A DNA stretch of 64,000 bases from Pyrocephalus nanus (lineage: Eukaryota; Chordata; Aves; Passeriformes; Tyrannidae). The first letter of the stretch is position 1, and each line of letters begins with the position of its first letter. This document shows positions 51,658 through 62,900 of the stretch, piece by piece. The position numbers and the translations under genes were made by a program. The stretch lies in contig CM076261.1 in the NCBI GenBank assembly GCA_038380795.1, positions 13,503,226 to 13,567,225 on the forward strand, given 5' to 3'. Below the pieces are notes generated by a model. It was not told the DNA's origin. It ran no database searches and saw only the letters and a program-made list of their open reading frames with translations.

Positions 51658-52139
51658 TAATTACAAATAAATGATACTTCAGGCCTGTGAGGATAGATTT
51701 GCTTCCACAGCAGGAACTCTGTCCTTCTCTGGAAGATCTAGCAGAGGAGGTTCGTCATTAACAAATGACTTATCAGCAAGTCCCATTACCAGTCTAGCTG
51801 ATGCTGTGTTTCAACAACTGTTCATTATTTCAAAAATGACAAGTGGAAAACTAGGAACTTTAGTATGAACAGATAAGACAGCCCCATCTGACAGAGGGGC
51901 ATGAAGATCAGCAGAGCACTATCACTCAAGAGAGAAATTTTGTAAAGGTTTTTTTATGTAAAAGAAATCATCTTCATACAATCTGTTATTTTTAAATGGA
52001 AAAGAGAAAGATAATGTCAATGCAACAACTGTCAGAGTTGCAGTGTTAGTATTTCTTTTGTGCCCTCCCTTTATACTTCTTTTAAATCACCTCTGGGTTT
52101 TGTTTAAATTTTTTTTTTGTATTTACTGTTGTAGTATAA

Positions 52140-52194
52140 ATATATATATATATATATATATTCACTATGGTTTATATATATCTATTCACTATGG
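52140..52194. repeat. (TA)n microsatellite with duplicated flank
   Basis: About 22 bases of alternating TA are followed by TTCACTATGG, another TATATATA stretch, and a second TTCACTATGG (52161-52170 and 52185-52194). The second half looks like a short duplication of repeat plus flank. Confidence 0.88.
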
Positions 52195-52737
52195 ATGTCA
52201 ACAAATTTAGTATTTCTAACCCATGAAGAATTTTGGGAAGATTTCACTCATTTTTAAGGAATTGGTGGAATTGGAGAAGGAAACAAAATAGAAAGAGAGA
52301 AGAATGAAAAAGATAACAGTTGCTGGAGATATCCTCTTGCTTTGCTATTCATTCACAACCAATCTGATCTCTCTGAAAACTTTGCTCCCAGCCCTTTGCT
52401 CCCACACATCTTTGTTTGTTTCTTGTGTCTGGGGGAGAAACAAACCCCTTAAAAAGAGTTTTAATTTCTTCATTACCTAAATTTTAATGATACTAGAGAC
52501 AGCTTTGCTTCTGACACTAGGTCATCTTTGCTCACCCAAATAAACATGTCCTGACAGAGTACCTAAAACGGAATGAAGTGTTGAGAAAATGTCTGATCTA
52601 CCTTGCTCCAAGTGAATACAGACGCCAAAACTTCACTAACATTTAAGTTTGTCCTGCCTAATAGCTTGAATAGCTGTCATACTAGTGCAAAAATGAATTG
52701 TAGTCTAGTATCCCTCTGTAATCATGTAGATAAACAA

Positions 52738-52773
52738 ACTGAGCACAGTTCATGTACTGAGCACAGTTCATGT
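52738..52773. repeat. perfect 18 bp tandem duplication
   Basis: The 18-mer ACTGAGCACAGTTCATGT occurs twice back to back with no mismatch, which points to a recent slippage or repair event. Nothing coding is seen. Confidence 0.95.
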
Positions 52774-53244
52774 ACGAACTTTAGCTGAGAAATCTGTGCC
52801 ATGAAAGGGTCTGTGGAGAGCATAGTAAAAATTAATTTAATCTGCTATGTCAGTGTGAAAAAAACAAAGAAAAAACTCCAGAAAAAGCTTTCAGACATTT
52901 TTTTTAATAAAGTATTTATGCTTTTAATCATAATATATCTGTTGTTATATAGGTAATACCTTTCTCATTTTAGTTCCCTTTAGTTGCAGTGCCTCCTAAG
53001 AAAAATAAAAATAAATCATCATTAAACACTTCAGCGATCTGTGTTTACTTGTTAATTTTTAGTCTGAAATTTCTGAACTTGAAGCTATTTTCTTGCTTCA
53101 AGCAAAACACTGTAACAAAGTAGAACTGTTTATTGTATCACTGTCAGTGTCCACCAGGCCCCAGGGTTTCATTTTGTAAATTGAGTCTGTCTTACTGTGG
53201 TAATTCTCAGAAAGCAAATTAGAATTTATTCTTAATACATGAGG

Positions 53245-53262
53245 AAAATAAAATAAAATAAA
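53245..53262. repeat. (AAAAT)n short repeat
   Basis: Three AAAAT units with partial extension, in AT-rich DNA. Confidence 0.7.
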
Positions 53263-55222
53263 CCTTTGGAGTTATGAAAATAAGGCATATTAGGTAAATA
53301 TTTTAATGCAATGTATCACTGTAGTCAAATGTGATGATACCAATGTTTCAAAAACAGAAAGAAGTAATATGCCTATTATTTTTACTCCTTAAAGTTTCCT
53401 TTAAACAAATGTTTCAATTCAACATCAAATCATAAGGTACACTGATTCCTAAGGTGAAATACTTCAAAATAATTCTTAAAAAAAAATAACTATACTAGAA
53501 AGAATTGTATAAGAGAAATTCAGGTACTGAATTTTACTTTTTACATTGAAAACCCTTATATTCTGAAAAGTGAGTTGATGCTATTGGAAAGATTTATGAC
53601 TTCTTAGAACAACCTCCCCCCCACAAATTTATGTGTCAATAAAAGTGCAATGACTAAAGTTGTGTTGCAAGAATCAGAACAAATTCAGGAAGGCAAATGG
53701 CAAATGATATTCTAAAAGAGAATTGGACATACCTTCCAGTGACAGCAATATAATTATTCTGTTCTGGATTGGTAAAAATGAGAGAATATCCATTTGAATT
53801 AATATCACCTTTTTATTCTAAGCAATTAAAACCTTGACTGAAGCAATATCACCACTATTGGATAGTTTTTGGCAATGCAGTTATATGTCATTAATGTTTT
53901 TAGTTATAGTAAACTGTACTTTTAAAGCTTCAATTCACTGTATGTTATACTGATGCAGTTGTAAATCCTTTTTAAGAATATCTTCCCGGTCCCCATTTAT
54001 AATGTGTATCCATAATAAAAGTATCACTAGCAACAGGATTGTTGTTTATTTTTTTCTGAATATTTAATACAAACACAGGGAATAAAAATGCTAAGCCATC
54101 AGTTTTGAAGTTCATAGGCAAGGCATGAGAAGGTAATTCCAGAAATTTGTGCTAGGTAGCTGAACTGGATCCTACTACAGTTTCGCTCAGACAGTCCCAT
54201 GGACACTCCTGTTCTGGAGCAGCCTATACAGAGTTAAGTTGGCTGCCTTAGGGCATGAGAATCTGAGGAACTTTATAAGCTCTCTACAACAGTCAGCTAA
54301 CCTCTCTTCCCTACATCTATCTTTTCCAAGTTTGAAACTCTCTCTCACATTAGCAATCTTTTTTACTCCTGCTGAACAAAGTTGCATTTTCCCCCCAGTT
54401 TATATGTCCAGATAGCATAGGAACTTTTCCTTTTCTTCCCTCCCCCAACACTTACTCATATACTATTAATAAAATGGATGAAAAATTTGCTTTGTTTTTC
54501 ACTGGTACACTGTGAACTGCCCAAGCTCCTCAAGCAGGTCCATAGATATTCTGACCCCCATGATGAAGGTGGCCCATCTCTTCATTAATCCCTTCAAGCT
54601 CAAACGAGAGTGTCAAAACCTCTCTAGAAGCCTTCTGTTCATGTTGGTCTTTCACAAACTTCAATATAAGCTTCAGGCACGTCTATTCCTGTGAAAATTC
54701 ATCAAAGGTCAAAAGTTTATTCATCTTTGGTAGGCATCCCTTAGCAAAGAGCTGTCTCATTGCAGCTCTGCCAGCTTCTACTTCTTCACTGCAGTTGCAG
54801 AGATCAGGGTTTCCAGGCGACAGTGATATCAGTAGGCATTAAGAAAACACTAAATGGCATCATCTCTCCTTTCCCTTATGTATTTTCAATAAGAATATAT
54901 TCTTGTCTTCCAAGTAATAGATCTATGTTCTATGTTTCTTCATTGTGTTTCTTAGAGTCTTAGGATGAACTTAGACTGAAAAAATACACTTTCTGATTAC
55001 TCTTACATCAGATTTTTACCCCCTTGTTGAAATAAAGTAGTTCTTTATTAAGGGAAAACCATTAAAATAAGTAAGTGCAATAACTTAGAAAGCAAAAGGA
55101 AAACTGAAAGTGACTAAAGTAAGCAGACTTTTGTAACCTTTTGGATTTAATGTGTACACAATTTATCAGTTTCATTTTGCCCGTCTTTAAGCACTTTGTC
55201 TTGAAAAACTTTGAGTGCTTTG

Positions 55223-55248
55223 AAGTATTGACTTCAAAGTCAATACTT
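55223..55248. other. perfect hairpin, 11 bp arms, 4-base loop
   Basis: The arms AAGTATTGACT (55223-55233) and AGTCAATACTT (55238-55248) are exact reverse complements around TCAA. It is not followed by a T-run and there is no bacterial-type context, so it is not a terminator. It may be a protein-binding palindrome or chance. Confidence 0.7.
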
Positions 55249-56362
55249 TCAAGTATGGATAGATGAAAAGTTATGTTTCATCAATAATTAATACCAGCTG
55301 AACAATCTGATCATTATTTTCAGACACAAGCAGTTTAGAATTTATTAGTATAAAGCTGGAGGTGTTGTATTTCCATCTGTCTTCAAGTGTAGAACAGCTA
55401 CTTTGATGTTCTTTTTACATTTCACATTGTTTTCAAATTACATATCTTGCAGGGCATCCCAGAAAATCAGCCACATGACTTACATATCCACATCTAAAGA
55501 AGTAGTGTGGCTTTTGTATTTTAGCCCAAAGTGGTCTTTTATTTTCCTTCACATTATTTTGATTTACAGCACTGATGTTCACACTCTGTGAAGTCTAAAT
55601 AGAGGAGGTAATTTTGTAATTTCTTTCATTGTTTCTGATAAAATCAGAAGTCTTACAAGGGGTTAAATTTCCTTCTTCTAATATAAACTTTAAACTTATT
55701 TTTTCTTTTAAACTGTTATATCACAAATGTGTTTGTCAGCTACACCTCAAAAACTGTTTGAGTTGTAAAAGCAAAGTAATGTAAAAAAAGCTGTAAATCG
55801 CTCAATCCTTTTGTGTTTTTTTTTTTTGCTCTTCTGCAGAAATATCATCTCTCAAAACATTCATTAAGGGCCAAAGAGCTTATTTCTTGTGAGAATTGCT
55901 TTATCCTAGTTCTGTAGGATGAAAAGAACATCTGTTACGGCAGGTAGATTGTAATATATGCCATGCCATCACGTCATAAGTAATAAGGCAAAAATCTTTC
56001 TTTTATATATTAAAAAAAGATATAGGTGATGGTTTACAAGGAATGCACAAAGTGCAAGTGTTTCTGCTTCTGGTGGCTGTTAATTTGACAGTCAAGTAAG
56101 GTGGACAGGAAACTGTGTCATGTCAGCATAGGTAATGTCTTGCTGTAATAACACTCTGCCAGAAAGTTTGGAGATCCATTGCAGATTCAGTTATTTAATG
56201 AATCACTCATAGGAATAATGGATTATTACTCCTATTCTTACTTTATAAATCCTGTTATTATATCCATTACACAGAGTATCTATTTACCACTGCTTTGCTT
56301 ACTTACCATGAGAAACATGCAGTTACTTATTTCAAAACTTACTGCTTCTTTACTTTACACTA

Positions 56363-56405
56363 AAAAAAAACCCCAACCCAACCCCAAATACAAACAAACA
56401 AAATT
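56363..56405. repeat. C/A-rich simple tract
   Basis: An A9 run is followed by CCCCAACCCAACCCC and AAACAAACAAA. The C-runs on plus mean G-runs (4, 3, 4) on minus. It is another complement-orientation copy of the T/G tract type. Confidence 0.75.
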
Positions 56406-57015
56406 CACAGCCACTCCCACCCAAAAAGTAGCTCCTGCGTGTACACAATACCCAAATACCACATACACTGCAGAACTAGTTAGAGTAATCAATATATTTT
56501 CCAGATGATATCATTCCCAGTCCAGCATTGGCTAAGTAAATATGATGAAATATGAAAGAAAATTTGCCCTAGGAAAAAATTCACATAAATAAAAATCATT
56601 TGCTTACTCTAGGCTCTTTCTTCTCTAATAAAATAACAATAGGGCTTTTCCCTATTTTCCCCTTACAAGTCCATGTTTCTATAGAATCGTAACTATCCTG
56701 GCATAAATCTTCAGGAGATGGTACTTGCTGAGAATTTTTAAGAATGTCTGTTTCAAATCACTGACACTTTTCAGCTAATAAATAGTTAGCTATCTATGTA
56801 AGTTACTCTCAGAATTTCTTCAGGCAATTAGTATGTTCCTGACCCTTTATGAAGAAAAGGGAATGTGACAGCTCCTCTCTGATAGTCTGTGTAACAGGAA
56901 GAGACTAAAGAGTCTTTAAAAAGACATGATTTGTTTGTTAATAATATTCTTTATTCGAGATATGCAGTCAAATATCTGTCATCATTCTATGATGCTTTTC
57001 TCTTTCAAATAAGAC

Positions 57016-57052
57016 TATTTTATTTTATTTTATTTTTTTTATTTATTTTATT
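57016..57052. repeat. (TTTTA)n simple repeat
   Basis: Repeated TTTTA units are followed by a T8 run and ATTTATTTTATT. Low-complexity DNA. Confidence 0.8.
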
Positions 57053-58017
57053 CTCCAGACAGTAGTTTTCCTGAGTTGAGGGGAATCTGATCTTTGAAGA
57101 AGCTGGAACATCCTCCTCAGGTAGAGGGAAAAAGAAAAGGTTCAAAGTATCAGCTCCTCTGAAAATGGGAACAAATTATAAATTCTGTTAACAAGTGGAC
57201 CATGGATTTTTATAATTACGAAGAGTATCTATACTGAAATGTCAAATCAGATAGCAAGAGAAAAAACTTTGGATGGGTCATAGGTAGTCTTTTATAATCT
57301 AGCTTATCTATGGAAAACAGATGTACAAGGCTAGGAAATCATAGACAACTAATACAGGGTTCCTTTACTGTTCTGAATATGAGTATTTTATAAAAGAAAT
57401 TAATTTTGAACCTTATGAGGAATCAGGTGTATCCAAATGATACAGTAATACCTAAAAGCATAAGGAGAAAGAGAAGTATGAAGATGAGACCCTGGGACTC
57501 TCGGAGGCGAAGAAATGTGAAGACTTTTGGAATCTGAGAAAGCAGAGTTTAAGAAGAGAGATTGAAACTGTAACACAGATAACTTGTGTAAATGTGGATG
57601 GTATTTGAAAGACACATGAAAGATGTTTCATCAACTGAACTCTTCTGAATGGGAATCCCAACAGAATTGATACAAAGATGAGATCGTGGCTTGACCTGAT
57701 GCTAGACTGAGTATGACTTGAACAAGAAATTGTCAGTGAATTTCACCTCAGTGTAGGAGGTTGATGATAAAACCCAATCAAGATAAATTTCATGAAATTA
57801 CAAAAAGAATGTTTTATGAATATGAATTTGGAGGTAGGTAGTTGAACAGCAGGGGAAATAGGCGTTGAGGCTTGTCACTCCAGTAAAATTTCTCTGTACT
57901 TCAGGTCAACGACTCTGACTCAATGCAAATAAAGCGACAATTTTCCTGAATACGCATGATTAAATCCACATTAGTTCAAGCCTGTTACATTTGCGCAGTG
58001 CCTGGTAGAAGAGATCA

Positions 58018-58640
58018 GAATCACAGAATCACAGAATATGCTGAGCTGGAAGGGGTCCACAAGGATCATTAAGTCCAACCCTTAGCCCTTCACAAGACCA
58101 TCCCCAAGAGTCACTCCACATGCCTGAGAGTACCATCCAAATATTTCTTGAACTCTGAGAAGTTTGGTGCTATGAACACTTCTCTGGGAAGCCTTTTCCA
58201 GTGTTCAAACACCCTTTGAATAAAGAACCATTTTCAAATATCTAACCTACACAACTTCAGGCCATTCCCTCTGGTCCGGTCACTGGTCTCCACAGAGAAG
58301 AGATCAGTGCCTGCCCCTCCTCTTCCCCTCAGGAGGAAGTTGTAGACTGCAATGAGGTCTCCCCTCAGTCTCCTCTCCTCCAGGCTGAATAGACCAAGTG
58401 ACCTCAGCCACTCCTCACCATCTCTGTTGCCATCCTTAATAGCTTAATGTCTTTCTTATATTGCAGTGACCAAAACTGCACACAATATTCAAGGTGAGGC
58501 CCCCCCAGTGCAGAGCAGAGCAGGACAATCCCCTCCCTGGACAGGCTGGTGATGCTTTGCTTGATGCCCTACAGGACACAGTTGGCCCTCCTGGCTGCCA
58601 GGATACTGCTGACTCAGATTTGACCAGGACCCCCAGGTGT
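58018..58640 (-). mobile_element. CR1 LINE 3' fragment, minus strand
   Basis: Read on plus, it starts at the element's 3' end with GAATCACAGAATCACAGAAT, GAAGGGGTCCACAAGGATCA and TTAAGTCCAACC. It continues with TCTGGGAAGCCTTTTCCAGT, GAGGTCTCCCCTCAGTCTCC and CTCAGCCACTCCTCACC. Its 5' side carries GCAGAGCAGAGCAGGACAAT, CACAGTTGGCCCTCCTGGCT and GACCAGGACCCCCAGG. Those blocks mark a separate subfamily from the other copies here. No open CR1 frame of useful length remains. Confidence 0.94.
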
Positions 58641-60101
58641 ATAAGAGTTAAGCTGTAAGCCACTGAATAGGGCAGTGGCACTACTGTTTAGATGTTAAGG
58701 CAGCTGGAATGCATGTGGGATTATACTACAATGCACCTAGATGCATAGGTAGTCCTAAGAAGAAGAACACATAAAAAATCCTAATGGGTATTTCATATAT
58801 TTTCAAGCAAGTTCCTCATTGAATGTATCACTGAACTGAGGCCTACAAAACGTTTAATGATTTTTTTAAAACACATTTTTTGTCTCACTCCTCCCTCACC
58901 AAATGTGTACAGAACTTAGAGTATCTTCTGACCTTTGCCCAGAAGGCAGTGAGATTCCTTTCTGCTGGAAGTAGTTACATGCCATCACCTTGTCCGCAGT
59001 GTAGGTCTAGTTTTCTGATACCTAGGAGAAATGGGCAGCTTTGAAGTCCATATGCTAACATGTAGAAATCTGGTATTGTTGAGATTCTGTATATATTTTT
59101 GATGCAGAATTGAATCAGTGAATTATGCTTCTGTATTTTTAATATGTTTATAATCAAGAAAAATGTTGCATTTTGATACATTATACTGCAAAAGGAAACA
59201 TTGACTTGTCAGAAGAAAATCTTGTTAATAAAAAATGAGAAAAAATTATGCTATACCTAAATCAACTACCTACATAATATATTAAGTTCTGCCATAAAAC
59301 CTTGAGAAACAGTAAAGGTAGAAACGTTTTCAGTTTAAAGCTTTATCAAAAGCCCTGGGGCTTGTTGTGGAAACAAAACCCCAAACTGATTGCATTAAAC
59401 TTGTGATAAAGAATAAAATAGAGTACAAATGCATAAATCACCTTGTTAGCCCAAACTGAAGTTTATACTATTGGAAGAAAACCCTTCAGGTCTGAATAAA
59501 TGAGACATTTGCTGAAAGATAGTTTTTATTTTTGACATTTGAAAGCCACGGTAGAACAGTTATTTCTAAAGAAGATCTCCTAAGATATGATTAGATGAAC
59601 AGAAATGTTTTTTTAGGATATCTTTTCAGTTTTATGTTCCTGCAGGTGAACATGAATAGATATACACAATCTACTTAATTTTATGGACATACTATTAACA
59701 TTGTAACAAAGTATGCATATGTATTATAGTCTTAGTTTGCTTTGAAATTGATATGTTTCCTTTCTTTTTGTCTCACTGCTATATATAAAACAAATAAATG
59801 GTTTTAAAATGGTAGAACATATGAAATCAAGTACCACTGTAAACTGGAAAACAAATTTCTTCAAATTATGGCTGAGAAGCTAGTTTAACAGGGTCAAATC
59901 TAGAGTTCCAGAGCCTGGCCCTCTTTTGCATTATTAACAACTTTACTAATATTGATATGAGGAGGGTACATTTGTTTATTTAAGGAGTTTGTAGATGCTC
60001 TCAATCATGAATTTCAGGTCCAAACACTATCTACAACCAAATTTTGTGCCTCAAACCCATGTCAACTGGAAAAGTTAAATTGTATGCTCTCATATGAATA
60101 T
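58641..60101. other. unique AT-rich DNA, nothing recognised
   Basis: About 1.5 kb without a recognised exon or repeat. Frame 58975-59181 on minus has no family resemblance. Confidence 0.55.
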
Positions 60102-60446
60102 GTACTCTCTACAACTACCTGAGAGGAGGTTGTAGCCAGGTGGGGATCGATCTCTTCTCCCAGGCAATCAGCAGTAGGACAAGAGGGCACAGGCTTAAGC
60201 TCTGCCAGGGGAGGTTTAGGTTGGATATTAGAAAGAAGTTCTTTACAGAGAGAGTGATCAGGCATTGGAATGGCCTGCCCAGAGAGGTGGTGGATTCACT
60301 GTCCCTGGAGGTTTTTAAGACGAGGCTGGATATGGCACTGAGTGCCATGATCTGGTAATCACAGTGGGGTTGGATCAACGGTTGGACTTGATGATCTTGT
60401 AGGTCTCTTCCAACCCAGTTAACTCTATGATTCTATGATGATTCTA
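60102..60446 (+). mobile_element. CR1 LINE 3' fragment, plus strand, well preserved
   Basis: A short but well-preserved CR1 3' end. The plus frame 60140-60358 reads [20 protein letters not shown], then [20 protein letters not shown] and [12 protein letters not shown]. This is the CR1 ORF2 C-terminus in one unbroken frame to a stop at about 60356. The 3' UTR follows (TTGGACTTGATGATCTTGTA, GGTCTCTTCCAACCCAG), then ATTCTATG-type repeats with GATGATTCT at the end. The intact frame and clean tail suggest it is among the younger insertions here. It is 5'-truncated and lacks the catalytic domains. Confidence 0.95.
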
Positions 60447-60689
60447 AGCATATGCATTCTTTCATCTGCAATTCATTTGTTTTATAGGGTGCAATGGGCA
60501 AAATCTTCACACTTATGTTCTGCACTGGTAGGAATAATAGACCAATAACCCCTCTTAGCACTAGTCATTTCTATGAGGTAATGATCCCTTTCCTTGGAAG
60601 AAATCATCTTTTACAAGTTCTGTCATGGTCTTGAACAATTGCAACGTCAAATTAGGCTGTTAAACACTAATGGATTTACTGATCACTAT

Positions 60690-60712
60690 GGGTTTTTTGG
60701 GGTGCTTTTTTT

Positions 60713-60754
<42 letters not shown>

Positions 60755-60763
60755 TGTTTTTTA
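60690..60763. repeat. (TTTTG)n simple repeat
   Basis: GGTTTTTTGGGGTGC leads into a T-run and then TTTTG units, which lengthen to TTTTTG near the end. Pentamer and hexamer slippage is visible. Confidence 0.88.
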
Positions 60764-62000
60764 ATTGCTTCCATAACTCTTGGAATTCCTGTTAGGAACA
60801 TCCCGGATAATCTTGAATATTCCAAGCAAGCTGTTGGAGGAAGGTGTGCAATTTTTAAAACATATCAGTAAACAGTAGAATAGCAACATGTTTGCAAAAG
60901 AGCCCTTCAGGATGCTTCTGTCTCTACTCCAGCTAAACTAATGCTTAGTTATGGAATAATGGAACAGTGTTCAGTCCCTCTGGCAGTGAGGTGTTAGCTT
61001 GCCTCCTTTTTGTTTTATTTTTTGTCTTCTGAATTCTGTAAAGACTTTCTAGAAGGGGAAACTGACAATCACACCTATTATTTGTACTAAGGATCAGATT
61101 CTAAACACTCAAAATTTAGATTCATCAGGGATGATGATACTTACCATGAGTTAAAATGCATGAAAGTTAAGATAGTTCCATGTCACTCCACTGCTCACTT
61201 ACTTAATGCTGTAAATCTGGGACAAGATACCAATCCTACTATTGAGTTTACAGGGATTTTTCAGAAATTTTTTTCTCCCTTTCTGCATGTACAAAATTGT
61301 CGGTTTATTTATTTATATAAGTAGTTTCCATTCTTGTAGATTAACTTGTGGAAGATTTTTAAACACAGAAAAAGAAGACAAAAAGAAAACAAATACCTAA
61401 GGAATACTCATGTTAGGGTCTTATTTCTTTTAAGCCATAATGATGACACAATCACAGGAAGCTGAAACAAGCATGACCCCTAAGACGTTTGTTAATGCTG
61501 CTAGTAAAATACAGTCAGAACATTTGTCTTAGCTGCCCTGTGCTGGCTCTTGACCCATCCTGGGAATTAGGTGTTCTACGATGGAGTTTGTCCAGTGTTT
61601 TTCTATAAGACTCAGGCTCCATTGTTTTTGCATCTGTTGCTCAGTTTGGTTCTGCTTTGTCTTCACTAGTTGGCTATGTGGCCTTTCCTACTCTTCTGTT
61701 GTCAACCTGTTGGGAGTTCCTAGTGGGATGTGTGCTCAAATATTATGTAGGCTTGCTGTATTTGAATGGCTTAGCTTTATTGATGTGCTTTAAGCCAGAT
61801 GATAAAGACTCTGAGTAGTGTGTATAGATGGATCATTTTAGGGAAGATTGCACTTCCTATAATGCAGTACTGCATGTCTTTAACAATTATTAACACAAGT
61901 ATTCAGGCAATTCTAAATGGATTTCAGGTTGGCTGAGGTTTTATGTCACAGACTCAACATTAACCTTCTGTATCCCATGAATTTTGCTGGACTTCTGATT

Positions 62001-62057
62001 AAACCAATCAAACAAAAAACCCAAACCAACCAAACTAACAAAACAAAAGCCCCTACC
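62001..62057. repeat. C/A-rich simple tract
   Basis: Nearly pure A and C on plus (AACCAATCAAAC, CCCAAACCAACC, AACAAAAC). It is the complement orientation of the T/G tracts. Confidence 0.8.
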
Positions 62058-62554
62058 ACACAACAAAGAAAGCTAACAATCATGCAGATTTTCAATGAAA
62101 AGAAAATATAAATCTGTGGAAGAACTTTCATAGTGGATAATGCATATTGATCAGAGTAAACCAAAAATAATACTTCTCTTTCTTTCCTCACCATTAGACA
62201 AATGGAATACTGAAAAATCATAAAGGCCAAGAGTTGAGTATAACCACTCCAGTATAATAGCTCACACCATTTTGTGGGGAATATAAAATTGTTGTTTTGG
62301 AGAATTTGCATGCAGACACAGTGGATCAATTCTATTACATTAAAGTATCACATTTTTGTTCTTTTGCTGTATACATTACGACATACAGAACAAAAAACCC
62401 AAATATCTCACTCCCATTTCACAAAATTTCTGAACACAGGTACAAGCCAACACATTAATTATAGGCTTATCAAATTGGTATTAATCTTTTTTTTTTTCAA
62501 ATATAGATCCTTTTTTTCATTGCCACAAGTTGCCTTAAATTGCTCATTAAACTT

Positions 62555-62577
62555 CAAGCATTGCAATGCAATGCTTG
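62555..62577. other. 23 bp palindrome, 11 bp arms, single central base
   Basis: The arms CAAGCATTGCA and TGCAATGCTTG are exact reverse complements around one central A. The core ATTGCAAT resembles a C/EBP half-site pair. It lies about 85 bases before the palindrome-rich cluster at 62640-62900 and may belong to the same element. Confidence 0.75.
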
Positions 62578-62667
62578 CTACCATTTATAGGCAATGCTCT
62601 CCAAAGTATAATTAGAGGAAGTATTATGACACAGAACAATGGAGACAATTATTTCTGAAGTTTATTA

Positions 62668-62681
62668 ATGCTAATTAGCAT
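62668..62681. promoter_or_regulatory. perfect 14 bp palindrome of octamer-like sites
   Basis: ATGCTAATTAGCAT reads the same on both strands. Each strand has the octamer variant ATGCTAAT, overlapping by two bases at the centre, with a TAATTA homeodomain core in the middle. It could bind a POU dimer or a homeodomain pair. Confidence 0.6.
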
Positions 62682-62781
62682 ATGGCATCTAAGACAGCTG
62701 CTGATACTTCATTGCTAAATACTGAGGGACTAATTAGTATTTGATGTTAATTAGCTTCTTCTGCATGTGCATTGTCCTTAG

Positions 62782-62793
62782 ATGCATATGCAT
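62782..62793. promoter_or_regulatory. MORE-type POU dimer site (exact 12 bp palindrome)
   Basis: ATGCATATGCAT is identical to the palindromic Oct-factor recognition element called MORE, on which POU-domain proteins form homodimers. The last CAT runs into a SOX-like CATTGT word (62791-62796), and a GCATGTGCATTGT stretch lies just upstream. Occupancy cannot be judged from sequence. Confidence 0.6.
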
Positions 62794-62900
62794 TGTCACC
62801 ACCGGGCTATTAAAAATCTGGCCTTTGCCTTCTTGCAGTGACAGGATACAGCATTTAGGATGTTTTGCAGACTGTACGATATAGCTCTCTAATGTGCCCT

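Larger units (their letters stand above)
51546..58017. other. unique AT-rich DNA with microsatellites, no gene recognised
   Basis: About 6.5 kb with no recognised exon. It contains the microsatellites, duplications and hairpin listed separately. Frames such as 56179-56508 (109 codons, plus) run into a C/A tract and lack family resemblance. 54530-54830 is slightly less AT-rich but not identified. Confidence 0.5.
60447..62554. other. unique DNA with T/G and C/A tracts, no gene recognised
   Basis: No recognised exon. The minus frame 61946-62329 (127 codons) owes its Val/Leu/Trp/Phe run to the C/A tract at 62001-62057. The plus frame 61581-61793 is Cys/Leu-rich without family resemblance. Confidence 0.5.
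62640..62900. promoter_or_regulatory. candidate enhancer: dense palindromic homeodomain/POU/SOX cluster
   Basis: Within about 130 bases there are three TAATTA cores: CTAATTAG at 62671-62678, CTAATTAG at 62730-62737 and TTAATTAG at 62747-62754. There are also a 14 bp palindrome of overlapping octamer-like sites (62668-62681), a 10 bp palindrome ACTAATTAGT (62729-62738), an exact MORE-type POU palindrome (62782-62793), two SOX-like CATTGT words (62770-62775, 62791-62796) and an E-box CAGCTG near 62696. A CTATTAAAAA word near 62807 resembles a MEF2 site. Homeodomain, POU and SOX factors commonly act together on developmental enhancers, especially neural ones. No coding frame explains the pattern. 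The target gene is not in the window. The motifs are seen; enhancer function is inference. Confidence 0.5.

Noticed and set aside
55223..55248. Hairpin read as a transcription terminator
   Set aside because: It lacks a following T-run and the context is vertebrate, where such terminators are not used.
61946..62329. 127-codon minus frame with a hydrophobic C-terminal part
   Set aside because: The Val/Leu/Trp/Phe run is the translation of the C/A tract at 62001-62057.
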